Below are positions 33,480 to 41,671 of a stretch of 64,000 bases of DNA, one piece after another. The DNA comes from DAOTUB01 sp034437455. Its GTDB lineage: Bacteria; Chloroflexota; Anaerolineae; B4-G1. The DNA lies in contig DAOTUB010000029.1 of NCBI GenBank assembly GCA_034437455.1, forward strand, positions 1 through 64,000. Reading direction: 5' to 3'. Below the pieces are notes generated by a model. It saw nothing but the letters and a program-made list of their open reading frames with translations, searched no databases and had not been told where the DNA came from. Position 1 is the stretch's first letter. The number at the start of each line of letters is the position of its first letter. The translations under genes were made by a program, and so were the position numbers.

Positions 33480-34784
33480 CTATTGGTTAATGTCAATTCG
33501 CCTGGACAGCCAGTTGATGATGGGCGCTCCGCGCTCGTCCAGGCGCGTCTTGGCCGCCTGATGATAGGCGTTCAGGTAACTCTCCACGATCTCGGTGGAC
33601 ACGTGGCCGTTCCTGCTCATTCCCGCTATCCAATCAATGCTATCGTCTACAAAGTGAATGTCCCCCAGCGTCAGGGCGGCAGCGATGTTGCGGGCCAGCT
33701 CTCGATTGGCGATGAAAGGCCAGGTTTGTGGGGAGTCAGGTTGCCGCTCGATCAGATCCGCCTTGATGAGCCACTGGCGCTCCCGATAATGGGCCAGCGC
33801 CTGTTGGTACGTCTCTGGGACAGGCTCGACGGTCGGGGTGGGGTGGGGCGCGGTCGCCAACGCTTCGACTGCCTGGGCGGCCGACTCCAGGCTTGGGTCG
33901 AGGAAGTGGCCGGGGATGCGAGCGCGCAGCGGCGGCAGGCGGTTGAACATTCTCCCTCCAAAGGCGAGGGGGACGTTCTCTCTCCGCAGAAACGAGGCCA
34001 TCTCCAAAAGGGTGGCCGCCGTGGGCAACTGGAGCGCCGTCGAAACCGCCAGCGACGGCCTGGCTGTGCTCACCACCTCTTCTAGCTGTTCGATGGGCAC
34101 GTTCGCCCCCAGATAGAGCACCTCCCATCCCCGTCGCCGCAGCAGATATGTGAGCAGGAGCAGCCCGAAAGCGTGCTCCTCCTCCGGCGGACACGCGATC
34201 AGTATCCGGCCTGGGCGCGTGGGCGGGGGCGCGGCCCAGAGCAACGCCTCGATCCGGCGCACGGCCAGCGCCGAGGCAAAGTGCTCCTGCTGCACGGCAA
34301 TGTCGCCCGCGTACCACCCCTGGCCGATCTGTGCGATGCCCGCTCGGAGCAGATCCAGGCAGACGACTTCTGGCGGGTAGAGGGCGAACGCTTGGTTGAG
34401 GATCTGTTCGGCCTCCCTTTCGTCGAAAGCCAAGCAGGCGGATACCCAGCCCTGGCATAGATCTGCAATGGTCTGTTCCGCTGTCTCCGGCGCGGAGTAT
34501 GCTGCTCTCGTGGTCTGAGGTTGGAGCGGTTCCTGGCCGTCCGACTCCAGGCTGCGCCATAGATCGACCGCGCTCTTGATCCTCAGGCCCTCTTGCTGGC
34601 GGGCGAGCAGCCACTTGATGATGTCAATGTCCCGTCGCGAGAAGCGGCGATGCCCGCCCTGGGTGCGCGCCGGTTGCGGCAACCCGTAGCGCCGTTCCCA
34701 CGCGCGCAGGGTGTCTGGCTTGACGCCGGTCTCTTGCACGACCGATTTCAGGTTGTAGATCGGTTCACGGTGGGTATCATGCAT
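33480..34784 (-). CDS. CarH/LitR-type MerR regulator with B12-binding photoreceptor domain
   Basis: 434 residues. N-terminal MerR winged helix (YNLKSVVQETGVKPDTLRAW, RRYGLPQPARTQGGHRRFS), a helical bundle containing W-x9-EH (GWYAGDIAVQQEHF), the signature of AdoCbl light sensors, then the cobalamin domain with the lower-ligand motif ExHxxG (EEHAFG) and GWEVLYLGANVPIEQL. About 120 extra residues follow. CarH proteins repress in the dark and release DNA in light. An alternative ATG at 34814 overlaps the upstream stop (ATGA); the coupling favours it, the ribosome site does not. Confidence 0.88.
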   Translation of the reverse strand: MHDTHREPIYNLKSVVQETGVKPDTLRAWERRYGLPQPARTQGGHRRFSRRDIDIIKWLLARQQEGLRIKSAVDLWRSLESDGQEPLQPQTTRAAYSAPETAEQTIADLCQGWVSACLAFDEREAEQILNQAFALYPPEVVCLDLLRAGIAQIGQGWYAGDIAVQQEHFASALAVRRIEALLWAAPPPTRPGRILIACPPEEEHAFGLLLLTYLLRRRGWEVLYLGANVPIEQLEEVVSTARPSLAVSTALQLPTAATLLEMASFLRRENVPLAFGGRMFNRLPPLRARIPGHFLDPSLESAAQAVEALATAPHPTPTVEPVPETYQQALAHYRERQWLIKADLIERQPDSPQTWPFIANRELARNIAAALTLGDIHFVDDSIDWIAGMSRNGHVSTEIVESYLNAYHQAAKTRLDERGAPIINWLSRRIDINQ

Positions 34785-34810
34785 AAAAGCTTCTGTTCCC
34801 AGTGGACAAC

Positions 34811-35290
34811 TCATCCCCTGGAGCAACAATAGTCGGCGGGCGTACCCCACTGCTCTGCCCGGTTGTATTGAGATTGGGCGGCATGAAAGTGGACCAGGAT
34901 GGGCGCGTGATCGAGCGTGGGATACGCTTCAAAGAGCTCCCGGTCGCCGAAGCGAAAGACCTCCAGCACCAATGGAAGCTCCCGCCGAAAGATCGCATCC
35001 CGCCAACCAGTCAACCCGAAGGTCAATCCGCCGCTCACGTGACAGTGGACGTGGAGGGCGGGACGCTCTTCCTCTTTCTCTCTCACCCACTCGGCCAGTA
35101 CCTCGTCCCTCATCAAGCGCGTTTGCCATCCGGCGATCTGTTTGCGATCATAGTCCGCTCCAATGGTCAGGAATAGGTCTCCAGTCGCATCGGAATGGGT
35201 CATCGTGTAACGGCGCGGCACGACCGGTCCATCCGATCTTGCGCCGGGGGCAAACCGTGTGTGCAGTTTCTCAGGTCTCAAACGACTCAT
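34811..35290 (-). CDS. Bacterial staygreen (SGR-like Mg-dechelatase) protein
   Basis: 159 residues. Signature text of the staygreen family: RPEKLHTRF, VPRRYTMTHSDATGDLFLTI, RLMRDEVLAEW, LHVHCHVSGG, FRRELPLVLEVFRFGD. Plant SGR removes Mg from chlorophyll a; homologues from Anaerolineae have been shown to dechelate Mg as well. GGAGG 7 bases before ATG 35290. It lies between an ABC exporter and a B12 photoreceptor regulator. Confidence 0.93.
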   Translation of the reverse strand: MSRLRPEKLHTRFAPGARSDGPVVPRRYTMTHSDATGDLFLTIGADYDRKQIAGWQTRLMRDEVLAEWVREKEEERPALHVHCHVSGGLTFGLTGWRDAIFRRELPLVLEVFRFGDRELFEAYPTLDHAPILVHFHAAQSQYNRAEQWGTPADYCCSRG

Positions 35291-35305
35291 TGCCAATCCT
35301 CCGAG

Positions 35306-36085
35306 TCAGGTGTTGTCAATGGCAGGCTCCTGGTAGCCCAATACGTCTGGCGTTATCATGCGGCACTCGGCTGGATCGGCCAGGCAGGCCATGTCTTCCT
35401 GGGGGCCGACGATCCGCTCCACGCGGCCATCCAGCATCTGGATCACCCGGTCAGCGAATTCCACCATGCGCAGATCGTGGGTCACCATGATGCCCGCGCT
35501 GCCCTGCTCGTGCACCAGGTTGGCCAGCGTCTCGACCACTTGGTAGGCGCGCTCGGTGTCGAGACTGGCCGTTGGCTCGTCGGCCAACACCACGGCGGGC
35601 TGGTTGATCAGAGAGCGGGCGATGGCGACGCGCTGTTGCTGCCCGCCAGAAAGCTGTCTCGGCAAACTGTTCAGCCGTTCCTCCAACCCCAGCAGTGCGA
35701 GGAGTTCCCTGGCGCGTTTCCGGTGGGCCGCGTCGAACTCGTTGTTCAGCCGCAGCATCAATTCGACGTTCTCCAGGGCCGTCAGGTAGGGCACCAGGTT
35801 GTTCGCTTGAAAGGTGAACCCGATCCTGCGGCGGCGAAAGCGCGCCCGTTCCCTTTCTTTCATTGTGGATAATTCCTGTCCGTCAATCGCAATAGACCCC
35901 GATGTGGGCCGCAGCAGGCCGGCCAATATGGCCAGCATCGTCGTCTTGCCTGATCCGCTCGGTCCCACCAGGGCGACGAACTCGCCCGGTTGCAGGTTGA
36001 GAGAAACGTCATCCACGGCGTTCACCATGCCGCCGCCGCCGGTCTGATATTGTTTGACGACAGATGTTGCTTCAAGAGCTGCCAT
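35306..36085 (-). CDS. ABC transporter ATPase (LolD/MacB/DevA type)
   Basis: 259 residues: Walker A GPSGSGKTT, LSGGQQQRVAIARSLI signature, Walker B AVVLADEPTASLD, H-loop MVTHDLRM. Works with the FtsX-like permease encoded immediately upstream. Such ATPases power mechanotransmission or export of lipids, peptides or tetrapyrrole-like substrates. C-terminal tail DMACLADPAECRMITPDVLG is an unusual extension. Confidence 0.93.
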   Translation of the reverse strand: MAALEATSVVKQYQTGGGGMVNAVDDVSLNLQPGEFVALVGPSGSGKTTMLAILAGLLRPTSGSIAIDGQELSTMKERERARFRRRRIGFTFQANNLVPYLTALENVELMLRLNNEFDAAHRKRARELLALLGLEERLNSLPRQLSGGQQQRVAIARSLINQPAVVLADEPTASLDTERAYQVVETLANLVHEQGSAGIMVTHDLRMVEFADRVIQMLDGRVERIVGPQEDMACLADPAECRMITPDVLGYQEPAIDNT

Positions 36086-36104
36086 TGTAATCTCTCCTCG
36101 TGTC

Positions 36105-37262
36105 CTATCCCAAACCCAGGGCGATCAACGGTTCCACGCGCAGCGAGTAGCGGATAGAGACCAGTCCGCCGATGAGGCTCATGAGAATGATCGAAACCAA
36201 CGCCATCGCTCCCGAACTCGGCTCGAATATGATAGGGATGTTGGGCGGAAAGACGAACGTGATCCCAAAGGTCGCCAGGCTGCCCATCGCGACGCCCGAC
36301 AGGGTGACGACCAGAATCTGGACCATCACGGCCAGGGCGATGGTTCCGTTGGACGTGCCGATCGCTTTGAGCATCCCGATCTGGGGCACTTTTTGCAGCG
36401 TCTGGATCTGGAAAAAACCGCCGATCACCAGTACGCCGATCAACAGGGCGAATCCGTTCTGGGCGTTGAGCGTGCTCTGTTGTTCGGTGTATCCGGGGGT
36501 GTTCTCGTAGGCGGTCTGGCGATCCGCCGCCTCGACTCGATCCACCTCCGTCTCCAACCGCTGGCGCATCGTCTCGATCTGCGTTGGGTCCTCCAATTGC
36601 ACGGCCACGACGTTGCAGTCTGGAGTATCCGAGCCGCCGCCGATCACGGCTTGTGGCCTGAGCTGGTCCCAGGTCAGGATGGGCGTGAAAACCGAGGGAC
36701 GGATGCCGTATTTCCGGCTGTCGCTGATGCCGACCACTTCCAGGGTGTAGAACTGGTCCTCGTTCCCCTGGGACGAGCGAATGATGAACGAGTCCCCCAC
36801 CTGCAAGTCCGCGACCAGGGCCACCGTCCGGTCGACGATCGCTTCATCGGCGCTTCTGCGCAACAGGCCCTCTCCTTTCTTCACGGGTGGCTCGCCGGGC
36901 ATGCCCGGTTCGACGCCGATGAAGGAGATGTCGAGGAGTTCGCTTCCATCGATTGCCACGACGGTGGCGCTGGCAAAGCCAAGTGGCCCGACCTCGCGCA
37001 CGCCCTCGACATTGCGCAGCGAGCGCCGCTTTTCGCAGCCGACGCGGCTGCCGGCGATGGAGAGACGCGCCGTATCCTGGTAGACGATCATGTCGGCATT
37101 TAGCTTTTCAATGTACTCGCGGTTTCCAGACCCCAATCCCTCTCCCAAGGCTGCGACGAAAAGAATGAGAACCGTGATCAGCGCCACGACTAAGCTGAAC
37201 AACAGGAAGCGTCCTTGATTTCGCCATACTTCTTTAACCGCCAGGTGAATGGCTGTGAACAT
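36105..37262 (-). CDS. ABC transporter permease (FtsX/DevC-like)
   Basis: 385 residues: one N-terminal membrane helix (FLLFSLVVALITVLILFVAA), a large extracytoplasmic domain (about 50-265) and three C-terminal helices (FALLIGVLVIGGFFQIQ, ILVVTLSGVAMGSLATFGI, ALVSIILMSLIGGLVSI). Typical of DevC/MacB-like permeases. GGAGG at correct distance. First gene of the operon driven by the promoter at about 37300. No membrane-fusion partner is adjacent. Confidence 0.88.
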   Translation of the reverse strand: MFTAIHLAVKEVWRNQGRFLLFSLVVALITVLILFVAALGEGLGSGNREYIEKLNADMIVYQDTARLSIAGSRVGCEKRRSLRNVEGVREVGPLGFASATVVAIDGSELLDISFIGVEPGMPGEPPVKKGEGLLRRSADEAIVDRTVALVADLQVGDSFIIRSSQGNEDQFYTLEVVGISDSRKYGIRPSVFTPILTWDQLRPQAVIGGGSDTPDCNVVAVQLEDPTQIETMRQRLETEVDRVEAADRQTAYENTPGYTEQQSTLNAQNGFALLIGVLVIGGFFQIQTLQKVPQIGMLKAIGTSNGTIALAVMVQILVVTLSGVAMGSLATFGITFVFPPNIPIIFEPSSGAMALVSIILMSLIGGLVSIRYSLRVEPLIALGLG

Positions 37263-37288
37263 TTTTCTTACCTCCAACTGTTTGATCC

Positions 37289-37342
37289 ATTATATCGCGT
37301 TGTCTATGTTTTGTCAAGTTTTTGTACAGATAAATCAGTACA
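37289..37342 (-). promoter_or_regulatory. Promoter of the ABC-SGR-CarH-TspO operon with upstream palindrome
   Basis: On the - strand TTGACA (37312-37317), 17 bases, TATAAT (37289-37294): a full consensus promoter. Five bases upstream of the -35 lies TGTACNGATNNATCNGTACA (37323-37342), 16 of 20 positions symmetrical. Position and TGTAC/GTACA arms suit a regulator site, possibly for the CarH-like protein. Confidence 0.75.
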
Positions 37343-37390
37343 TTTTAGGAGAAGCTAGACAATTGCATGGGTGTTGAAAAGATGCTCTTG

Positions 37391-37434
37391 AAAAAAACAT
37401 GGCGCTGCCTGAAGAGATGCCTCCAGGCAGCGCC
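37391..37434 (-). terminator. Rho-independent terminator of the FabH-like gene
   Basis: On the - strand an 11-bp stem GGCGCTGCCTG / CAGGCAGCGCC, followed by ATG and seven T. Perfect stem and U-run. Confidence 0.88.
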
Positions 37435-37457
37435 AGTCGAAAGGAGAAAACCAAATG

Positions 37458-38636
37458 TCATTGATTTCTGAGGCGCTTTTGGAATTGATTGATCGGCACC
37501 CGCGCTGCCAATGCCAGGTCCTGCAACCGCGCGCGGGTGTTCACCTGGGTGCTCCACACGGCGTTCCGTACCTTGGTGACCGGCTGAAATAGATTCGACA
37601 GCAGCGGCCAGTCCTCCACGAGAATCGGCTCCTGGTCCACTTTTTCCGGCTGCCAGTGCAGGGCTGCGGCCGCCCAGGTCAACCCCGCGCCGAACCCGAC
37701 CAGCACGATGTGGTCGCCGGAGTGAAGGCGGCCCTCCTCCACCGCGTCGCACAGCGCCAACGGAATGGAGGCCGCCGAAGTATTGCCGTAGCGGTCCACA
37801 TTGACCATGACCTTCTCCGGCTCCACGCCCAGCCGACGCGTCGCCAGTTCGATGATGCGAGCGTTCGCCTGGTGCGGGATGATCAGGTCGATGTCGTCCC
37901 ACGTCAACCCACTGGACTGCACGACGTTGATCACGGAATCGGTCATCTTTTTGGTGGCGAACTTGAAGACGCGCCGCCCGTCCATCCGCAGAAAGTGCTC
38001 CTTGTTCCGTAGCACTTCCTCGCAGAAGGGTTTGGCGGTGCCATAGCCGGGCGCGATGAGCGCGTCCCAGTCTTTGCCCTGGGAACCCAGCTCGGAGCTC
38101 AGGATGCCGGTGGGTTGGTCGCTCGCTTCGACCAGGACGGCGGCCCCGCCGTCTCCAAAGAGCACGCAGGTACCGCGATCCGTCCAGTCCACGGCTGGAG
38201 AGAGTTTTTCGACTCCCACGACCAGCGCCTTTTGGTACATGCCTGATTGGATAAACTGACTGGCGGTCACCAGTCCATAGACGAACCCGGTGCAGCCGGC
38301 GACCAGGGTGAAGGCTCCCGCCCGGGTCGCGCCGAGACGATCTTGCACCATACTTGAGACGGGCGGACAGAAATAATCGGGAGTCGAAGTGGCAATGATA
38401 ATGAGGTCGATCTCTTCTGGAGTGGCGCCCGCGCGTTCCATTGCCTTCTGGCAGGCCTCCACTGACATCGAGGACGTCGTCTCGTCCGGCCCGGCGATGC
38501 GTCGTTCGCGGATGCCCGTGCGCGTGACGATCCATTCGTCCAAAGTCTCTACCATCTGTTCCAGGTCGTGGTTGGTGAGGATACGCTGCGGAACCGACTT
38601 GCCCCACCCGGTGATGCGTCCATAATAACGTTCCAC
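37458..38636 (-). CDS. fabH: Ketoacyl-ACP synthase III (FabH-like), extended C-terminus
   Basis: 392 residues, about 60 longer than usual. Catalytic triad visible: Cys in VAGCTGFVYGL, His in IPHQANARII, Asn in YGNTSAASIPL. Condenses acyl-CoA with malonyl-ACP. The extra C-terminal tail (LLSNLFQPVTKVRNAVWSTQ and on) has no known role. GTG start 38636 has AAGGAG upstream. Confidence 0.9.
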   Translation of the reverse strand: MERYYGRITGWGKSVPQRILTNHDLEQMVETLDEWIVTRTGIRERRIAGPDETTSSMSVEACQKAMERAGATPEEIDLIIIATSTPDYFCPPVSSMVQDRLGATRAGAFTLVAGCTGFVYGLVTASQFIQSGMYQKALVVGVEKLSPAVDWTDRGTCVLFGDGGAAVLVEASDQPTGILSSELGSQGKDWDALIAPGYGTAKPFCEEVLRNKEHFLRMDGRRVFKFATKKMTDSVINVVQSSGLTWDDIDLIIPHQANARIIELATRRLGVEPEKVMVNVDRYGNTSAASIPLALCDAVEEGRLHSGDHIVLVGFGAGLTWAAAALHWQPEKVDQEPILVEDWPLLSNLFQPVTKVRNAVWSTQVNTRARLQDLALAARVPINQFQKRLRNQ

Positions 38637-38781
38637 TGAATTTTCTCCTTTCGATGAAATAACCCCTTTTTTGCATGAACACCAAAGAGGGAAAAAAGTT
38701 ACGGGAAATTTCAGCAACTCGATCGTTTGGACTGTCGTTGACCAATTTCCAAACCGGGTTTGGGAATTGGGATAAAATCGC

Positions 38782-38810
38782 TTGACGAGCGCTGGATATT
38801 CTGATATGAT
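38782..38810 (+). promoter_or_regulatory. Promoter of the FtsK-like gene
   Basis: TTGACG (38782-38787), 17 bases, TATGAT (38805-38810). The rest of the gap 38637-38877 holds a GGGGAGGAG ribosome site and nothing else recognisable. Confidence 0.7.
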
Positions 38811-38877
38811 ACAATTTAGATTAGAACAACCGTTCTATTCCGATGAGTGGCACATTGGGTGGGGAGGAGTGGGTAGG

Positions 38878-40098
38878 ATGCGCAAGCAACTGGAATTTCA
38901 GGCAGAACGTATTGAGGCGGTGCTGACGATGCACAAGGTGCCCGCGCGGGTGACCGGCGGCACGGTCACGCCTCGCTGGATCCGCTTTCAGGTGCTCCCG
39001 GCCGTGGGAGCGAAAATTTCCAAGATCCGGGGGTTGAGCGAGGAGTTGGCAGCCGCCCTCGACGCGCCCAATTGCCGGGTATCTCGGCGCGGGGCGGCAG
39101 TCGCCGTCGAGGTACCGCGAGAGCACCCGCAGCCGGTACGGCTTCTGCCTCTCTACCGCCAACTTGACCTGGAGGACATCCCACCGGCGACCGCGGTTCT
39201 GGGGTTGGCCGAGGACGGCGCGCCCTTGCTCATCCGGTTGCCCTCTCCAGATGTGGCCCACATCCTGGTGGCCGGGACGACCGGTTCGGGCAAGACGGCG
39301 CTCTTGCAGACGACGATCCTCAGCCTGGCCATGGCCAATCCTGCTCCCTCTCTTTTTGGAGGAGAGCGCGCTCAAAGTCTGTCCATGGTGTTGATGGATC
39401 CCAAGGGCAGTGCGTTCAGTCTCTTCGAGGGATTGCCCCATAGTGGCGGCCGTGTGGTGTCGGAGGCTACCATACGACACCGCGGCCACTACGGGACGCT
39501 GCCACATCTGGCTCGCCCGGTTATCCGGGGCGTGGAGGAGACGATTGAGGCGCTGCAAAGCCTGGTGCGCCTGATGGAGAGACGGGGCGTTCGCAATTCC
39601 CAACCTGTCGTGGTAGTCATTGACGAGTTGGCCGATCTCCTGATGGTCGGTGGCAAGGCGGTGCAGACGCCGCTGACCCGTCTGCTACAACGTGGGCGTG
39701 GGGCTGGCATCCACGTCGTCGCGGCCACGCAGAAGCCGAGCGCCGCTGTCCTGGGGCCGCTGATCAAGGCGAACTTTCCCGTGCGGCTGGTCGGGAAGGT
39801 GACCAGCACGACGGACGCGCGGGTGGCGAGCGGGTGGAGCGGGACAGGGGCGGAGCGATTGCTGGGACGGGGTGACTTTGTCGCCGTAGCCGAGGGGCGC
39901 GTGATTCGTTTCCAGGCAGCCTACGTCACGCCAGACGAGATACGCGAGGTCGTGGCCCGGCTGGCGCAGGGAGCGTCGCCGTCTGTTTTCGTTTCGACAG
40001 AGTCGGGGCATTGTTCTCGTGTGCCGATTGCTCCCCGGACCTCTCTTCTGCCCGGTCCGGTGCGACAGTTGGCCGAGGCGATCCGGGGAGGGGTGTAG
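38878..40098 (+). CDS. FtsK/SpoIIIE-type DNA translocase motor
   Basis: 406 residues: Walker A AGTTGSGKTALLQ, Walker B VVVVIDELADLLM, LLQRGRGAGIHVVAATQKPS. It lacks the N-terminal membrane helices and the C-terminal gamma domain of chromosomal FtsK, so it is a soluble short motor of the type found in Chloroflexota and mobile elements. Role unknown. Confidence 0.85.
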   Translation: MRKQLEFQAERIEAVLTMHKVPARVTGGTVTPRWIRFQVLPAVGAKISKIRGLSEELAAALDAPNCRVSRRGAAVAVEVPREHPQPVRLLPLYRQLDLEDIPPATAVLGLAEDGAPLLIRLPSPDVAHILVAGTTGSGKTALLQTTILSLAMANPAPSLFGGERAQSLSMVLMDPKGSAFSLFEGLPHSGGRVVSEATIRHRGHYGTLPHLARPVIRGVEETIEALQSLVRLMERRGVRNSQPVVVVIDELADLLMVGGKAVQTPLTRLLQRGRGAGIHVVAATQKPSAAVLGPLIKANFPVRLVGKVTSTTDARVASGWSGTGAERLLGRGDFVAVAEGRVIRFQAAYVTPDEIREVVARLAQGASPSVFVSTESGHCSRVPIAPRTSLLPGPVRQLAEAIRGGV

Positions 40099-40100
40099 GA

Positions 40101-40511
40101 ATGCAGCAGAATCATGAAAATGGTTGGAGAAAGCTAAAGCTATTCGCCGGGTTAGTGGCGCTGGCCTTTGCCGTGACGCTGGCACTGATCGTCGGTAACC
40201 GTTTGAGCGACGAGGCGCTGGGCGTGTTGGCCGGAGCGGTGTGCGGGGTGGGGGCGGCGATCCCCACCAGCCTGATCGTCGTGGCGGTCAGCCAGCGGCG
40301 CAGCGAGTCGCGGGATTCAAGCGCTTCCAGCCGAACCGTGCAGCCGCCCATGTCCCAACAGAGAGCCTATCCACCCGTGATCGTGGTCTCTCCACAGGGC
40401 GGGCGACAGTGGCCCAACAACTGGAACAACTTGCCTCCTTCGTTGGCGACACCGATGGAGCGAAACTTTACCGTGGTGGGCGAGGCGTATGACGACGAGC
40501 GTCGTCTTTGA
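40101..40511 (+). CDS. Small membrane protein of unknown function
   Basis: 136 residues starting two bases after the FtsK-like stop. Two hydrophobic helices (FAGLVALAFAVTLALIV, LGVLAGAVCGVGAAIPTSLI), then a disordered Ser/Pro/Asn-rich tail (RQWPNNWNNLPPS). May anchor the soluble translocase to the membrane. Confidence 0.6.
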   Translation: MQQNHENGWRKLKLFAGLVALAFAVTLALIVGNRLSDEALGVLAGAVCGVGAAIPTSLIVVAVSQRRSESRDSSASSRTVQPPMSQQRAYPPVIVVSPQGGRQWPNNWNNLPPSLATPMERNFTVVGEAYDDERRL

Positions 40512-40610
40512 TTTGTAGTTGATTTTGCTCCACATAGGCCGCCTGCTTGGTCTCGATATGGCCTGAAGGCCTACTCGACCGGCACAGGCTGAGCAGTGAC
40601 GGCTTTTGGT

Positions 40611-40650
40611 AAAAGAGCAAGGCTCGTCTTCCAAAGACGAGCCTTGCTCT
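40611..40650 (-). terminator. Terminator of lspA
   Basis: Perfect 17-bp stem (AGAGCAAGGCTCGTCTT at 40614-40630, complement at 40634-40650) with a 3-base loop. On the - strand it is followed by TTTT. It may serve the convergent gene too. Confidence 0.8.
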
Positions 40651-40678
40651 AATCGTTCGGATGTGGATGGGATGCCGA

Positions 40679-41206
40679 TCAACCGTACTCGGCCGATTTC
40701 TGCTGTTCCTCTCGTGCAAGCTGTCGCTCTTCCCACAGCATCGTTAGGGCCAGCAAGATCACGCCGGAGACGATGGAGATGTCTGCGATGTTCGAGACCG
40801 GCCAATGCTGCAAGGGCCAAAAGTTGAGGTCGATAAAATCCACCACGCGTCCCTGATGGCGCAGCCGATCTATCAAATTACCCGCCGCGCCGCCGAGTTG
40901 AAGGCCTAACGCAACTCGCGTCAACCACTGCCCATCGGGTAGATGGCGGTAGTACACGATGATGGCTGCAATGACTACCACGGCGACGCCGATGAAAAAG
41001 TAGCTTCCCTGGGGAAACAGCCCGAAGGCTACCCCTGTGTTTGTCACGTGAGTGATACGAAAAATAGGCGTAAGCCACGGTGCCAGGTCCATCGACCGGC
41101 CTTCTGGCAGCGTTGCCCTCACAAGGTACTTTGTGAACTGGTCAACGAGCAAAACTGCCGCTGCCACGATGGGCAAGAGCAGGACCCCTCGTTTTTCTTG
41201 AGTCAA
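40679..41206 (-). CDS. lspA: Lipoprotein signal peptidase
   Basis: 175 residues, four membrane helices, catalytic Asp in GNLIDRL and in SNIADISIVSG. Cleaves prolipoproteins at the lipobox. The TTG start overlaps the upstream stop codon (TTGA), indicating translational coupling. Confidence 0.95.
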   Translation of the reverse strand: MTQEKRGVLLLPIVAAAVLLVDQFTKYLVRATLPEGRSMDLAPWLTPIFRITHVTNTGVAFGLFPQGSYFFIGVAVVVIAAIIVYYRHLPDGQWLTRVALGLQLGGAAGNLIDRLRHQGRVVDFIDLNFWPLQHWPVSNIADISIVSGVILLALTMLWEERQLAREEQQKSAEYG

Positions 41207-41565
41207 CGAGCAGCTACCCTCGCTCTGCCGTGTTCGTGTTGCGCCTGACAGTCCAGACAGTACACGGCCTGGGGCAGCGCCTCCAGGCGCGCACGGTCGA
41301 TCCTGCCGCCACAGTCCTCGCAGATACCGTAGGTTCCGTCTTCAAACTTGGTCAACGCCCGCTTGACTTTTTCCAGAGAACGTTCGATCTTGCGCCGGAG
41401 CGCTACGTCCACGGTCTGGTCAAAGGCTTCTGTACCGTCGTCGGCCATGTGATTGCCGTGGCCTATGCCTTCGTACTTGTCGCCTTCGAGTTGCTGGAAC
41501 TGTTTTTCCAGTTTTTTCTGTTCTTCTACTAGTTCCTGTTTGACTCTTTCATACGAAAAGGGCAT
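41203..41565 (-). CDS. DksA/TraR-type C4 zinc-finger protein
   Basis: 120 residues: helical N-terminal coiled coil, then CEDCGGRIDRARLEALPQAV and YCLDC, the four-Cys zinc finger of DksA/TraR. Binds RNA polymerase secondary channel. AAGGA before ATG 41565. Confidence 0.9.
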   Translation of the reverse strand: MPFSYERVKQELVEEQKKLEKQFQQLEGDKYEGIGHGNHMADDGTEAFDQTVDVALRRKIERSLEKVKRALTKFEDGTYGICEDCGGRIDRARLEALPQAVYCLDCQAQHEHGRARVAAR

Positions 41566-41671
41566 TCCCATCCTTCCTTTCTCCGCCCTCGATTCACCCA
41601 CAGCCATTTCTGGACGCGGGCATATTCTACCCTACTCGGCTTGAATTGGCAAGAATGAATCTCGAACCAGT

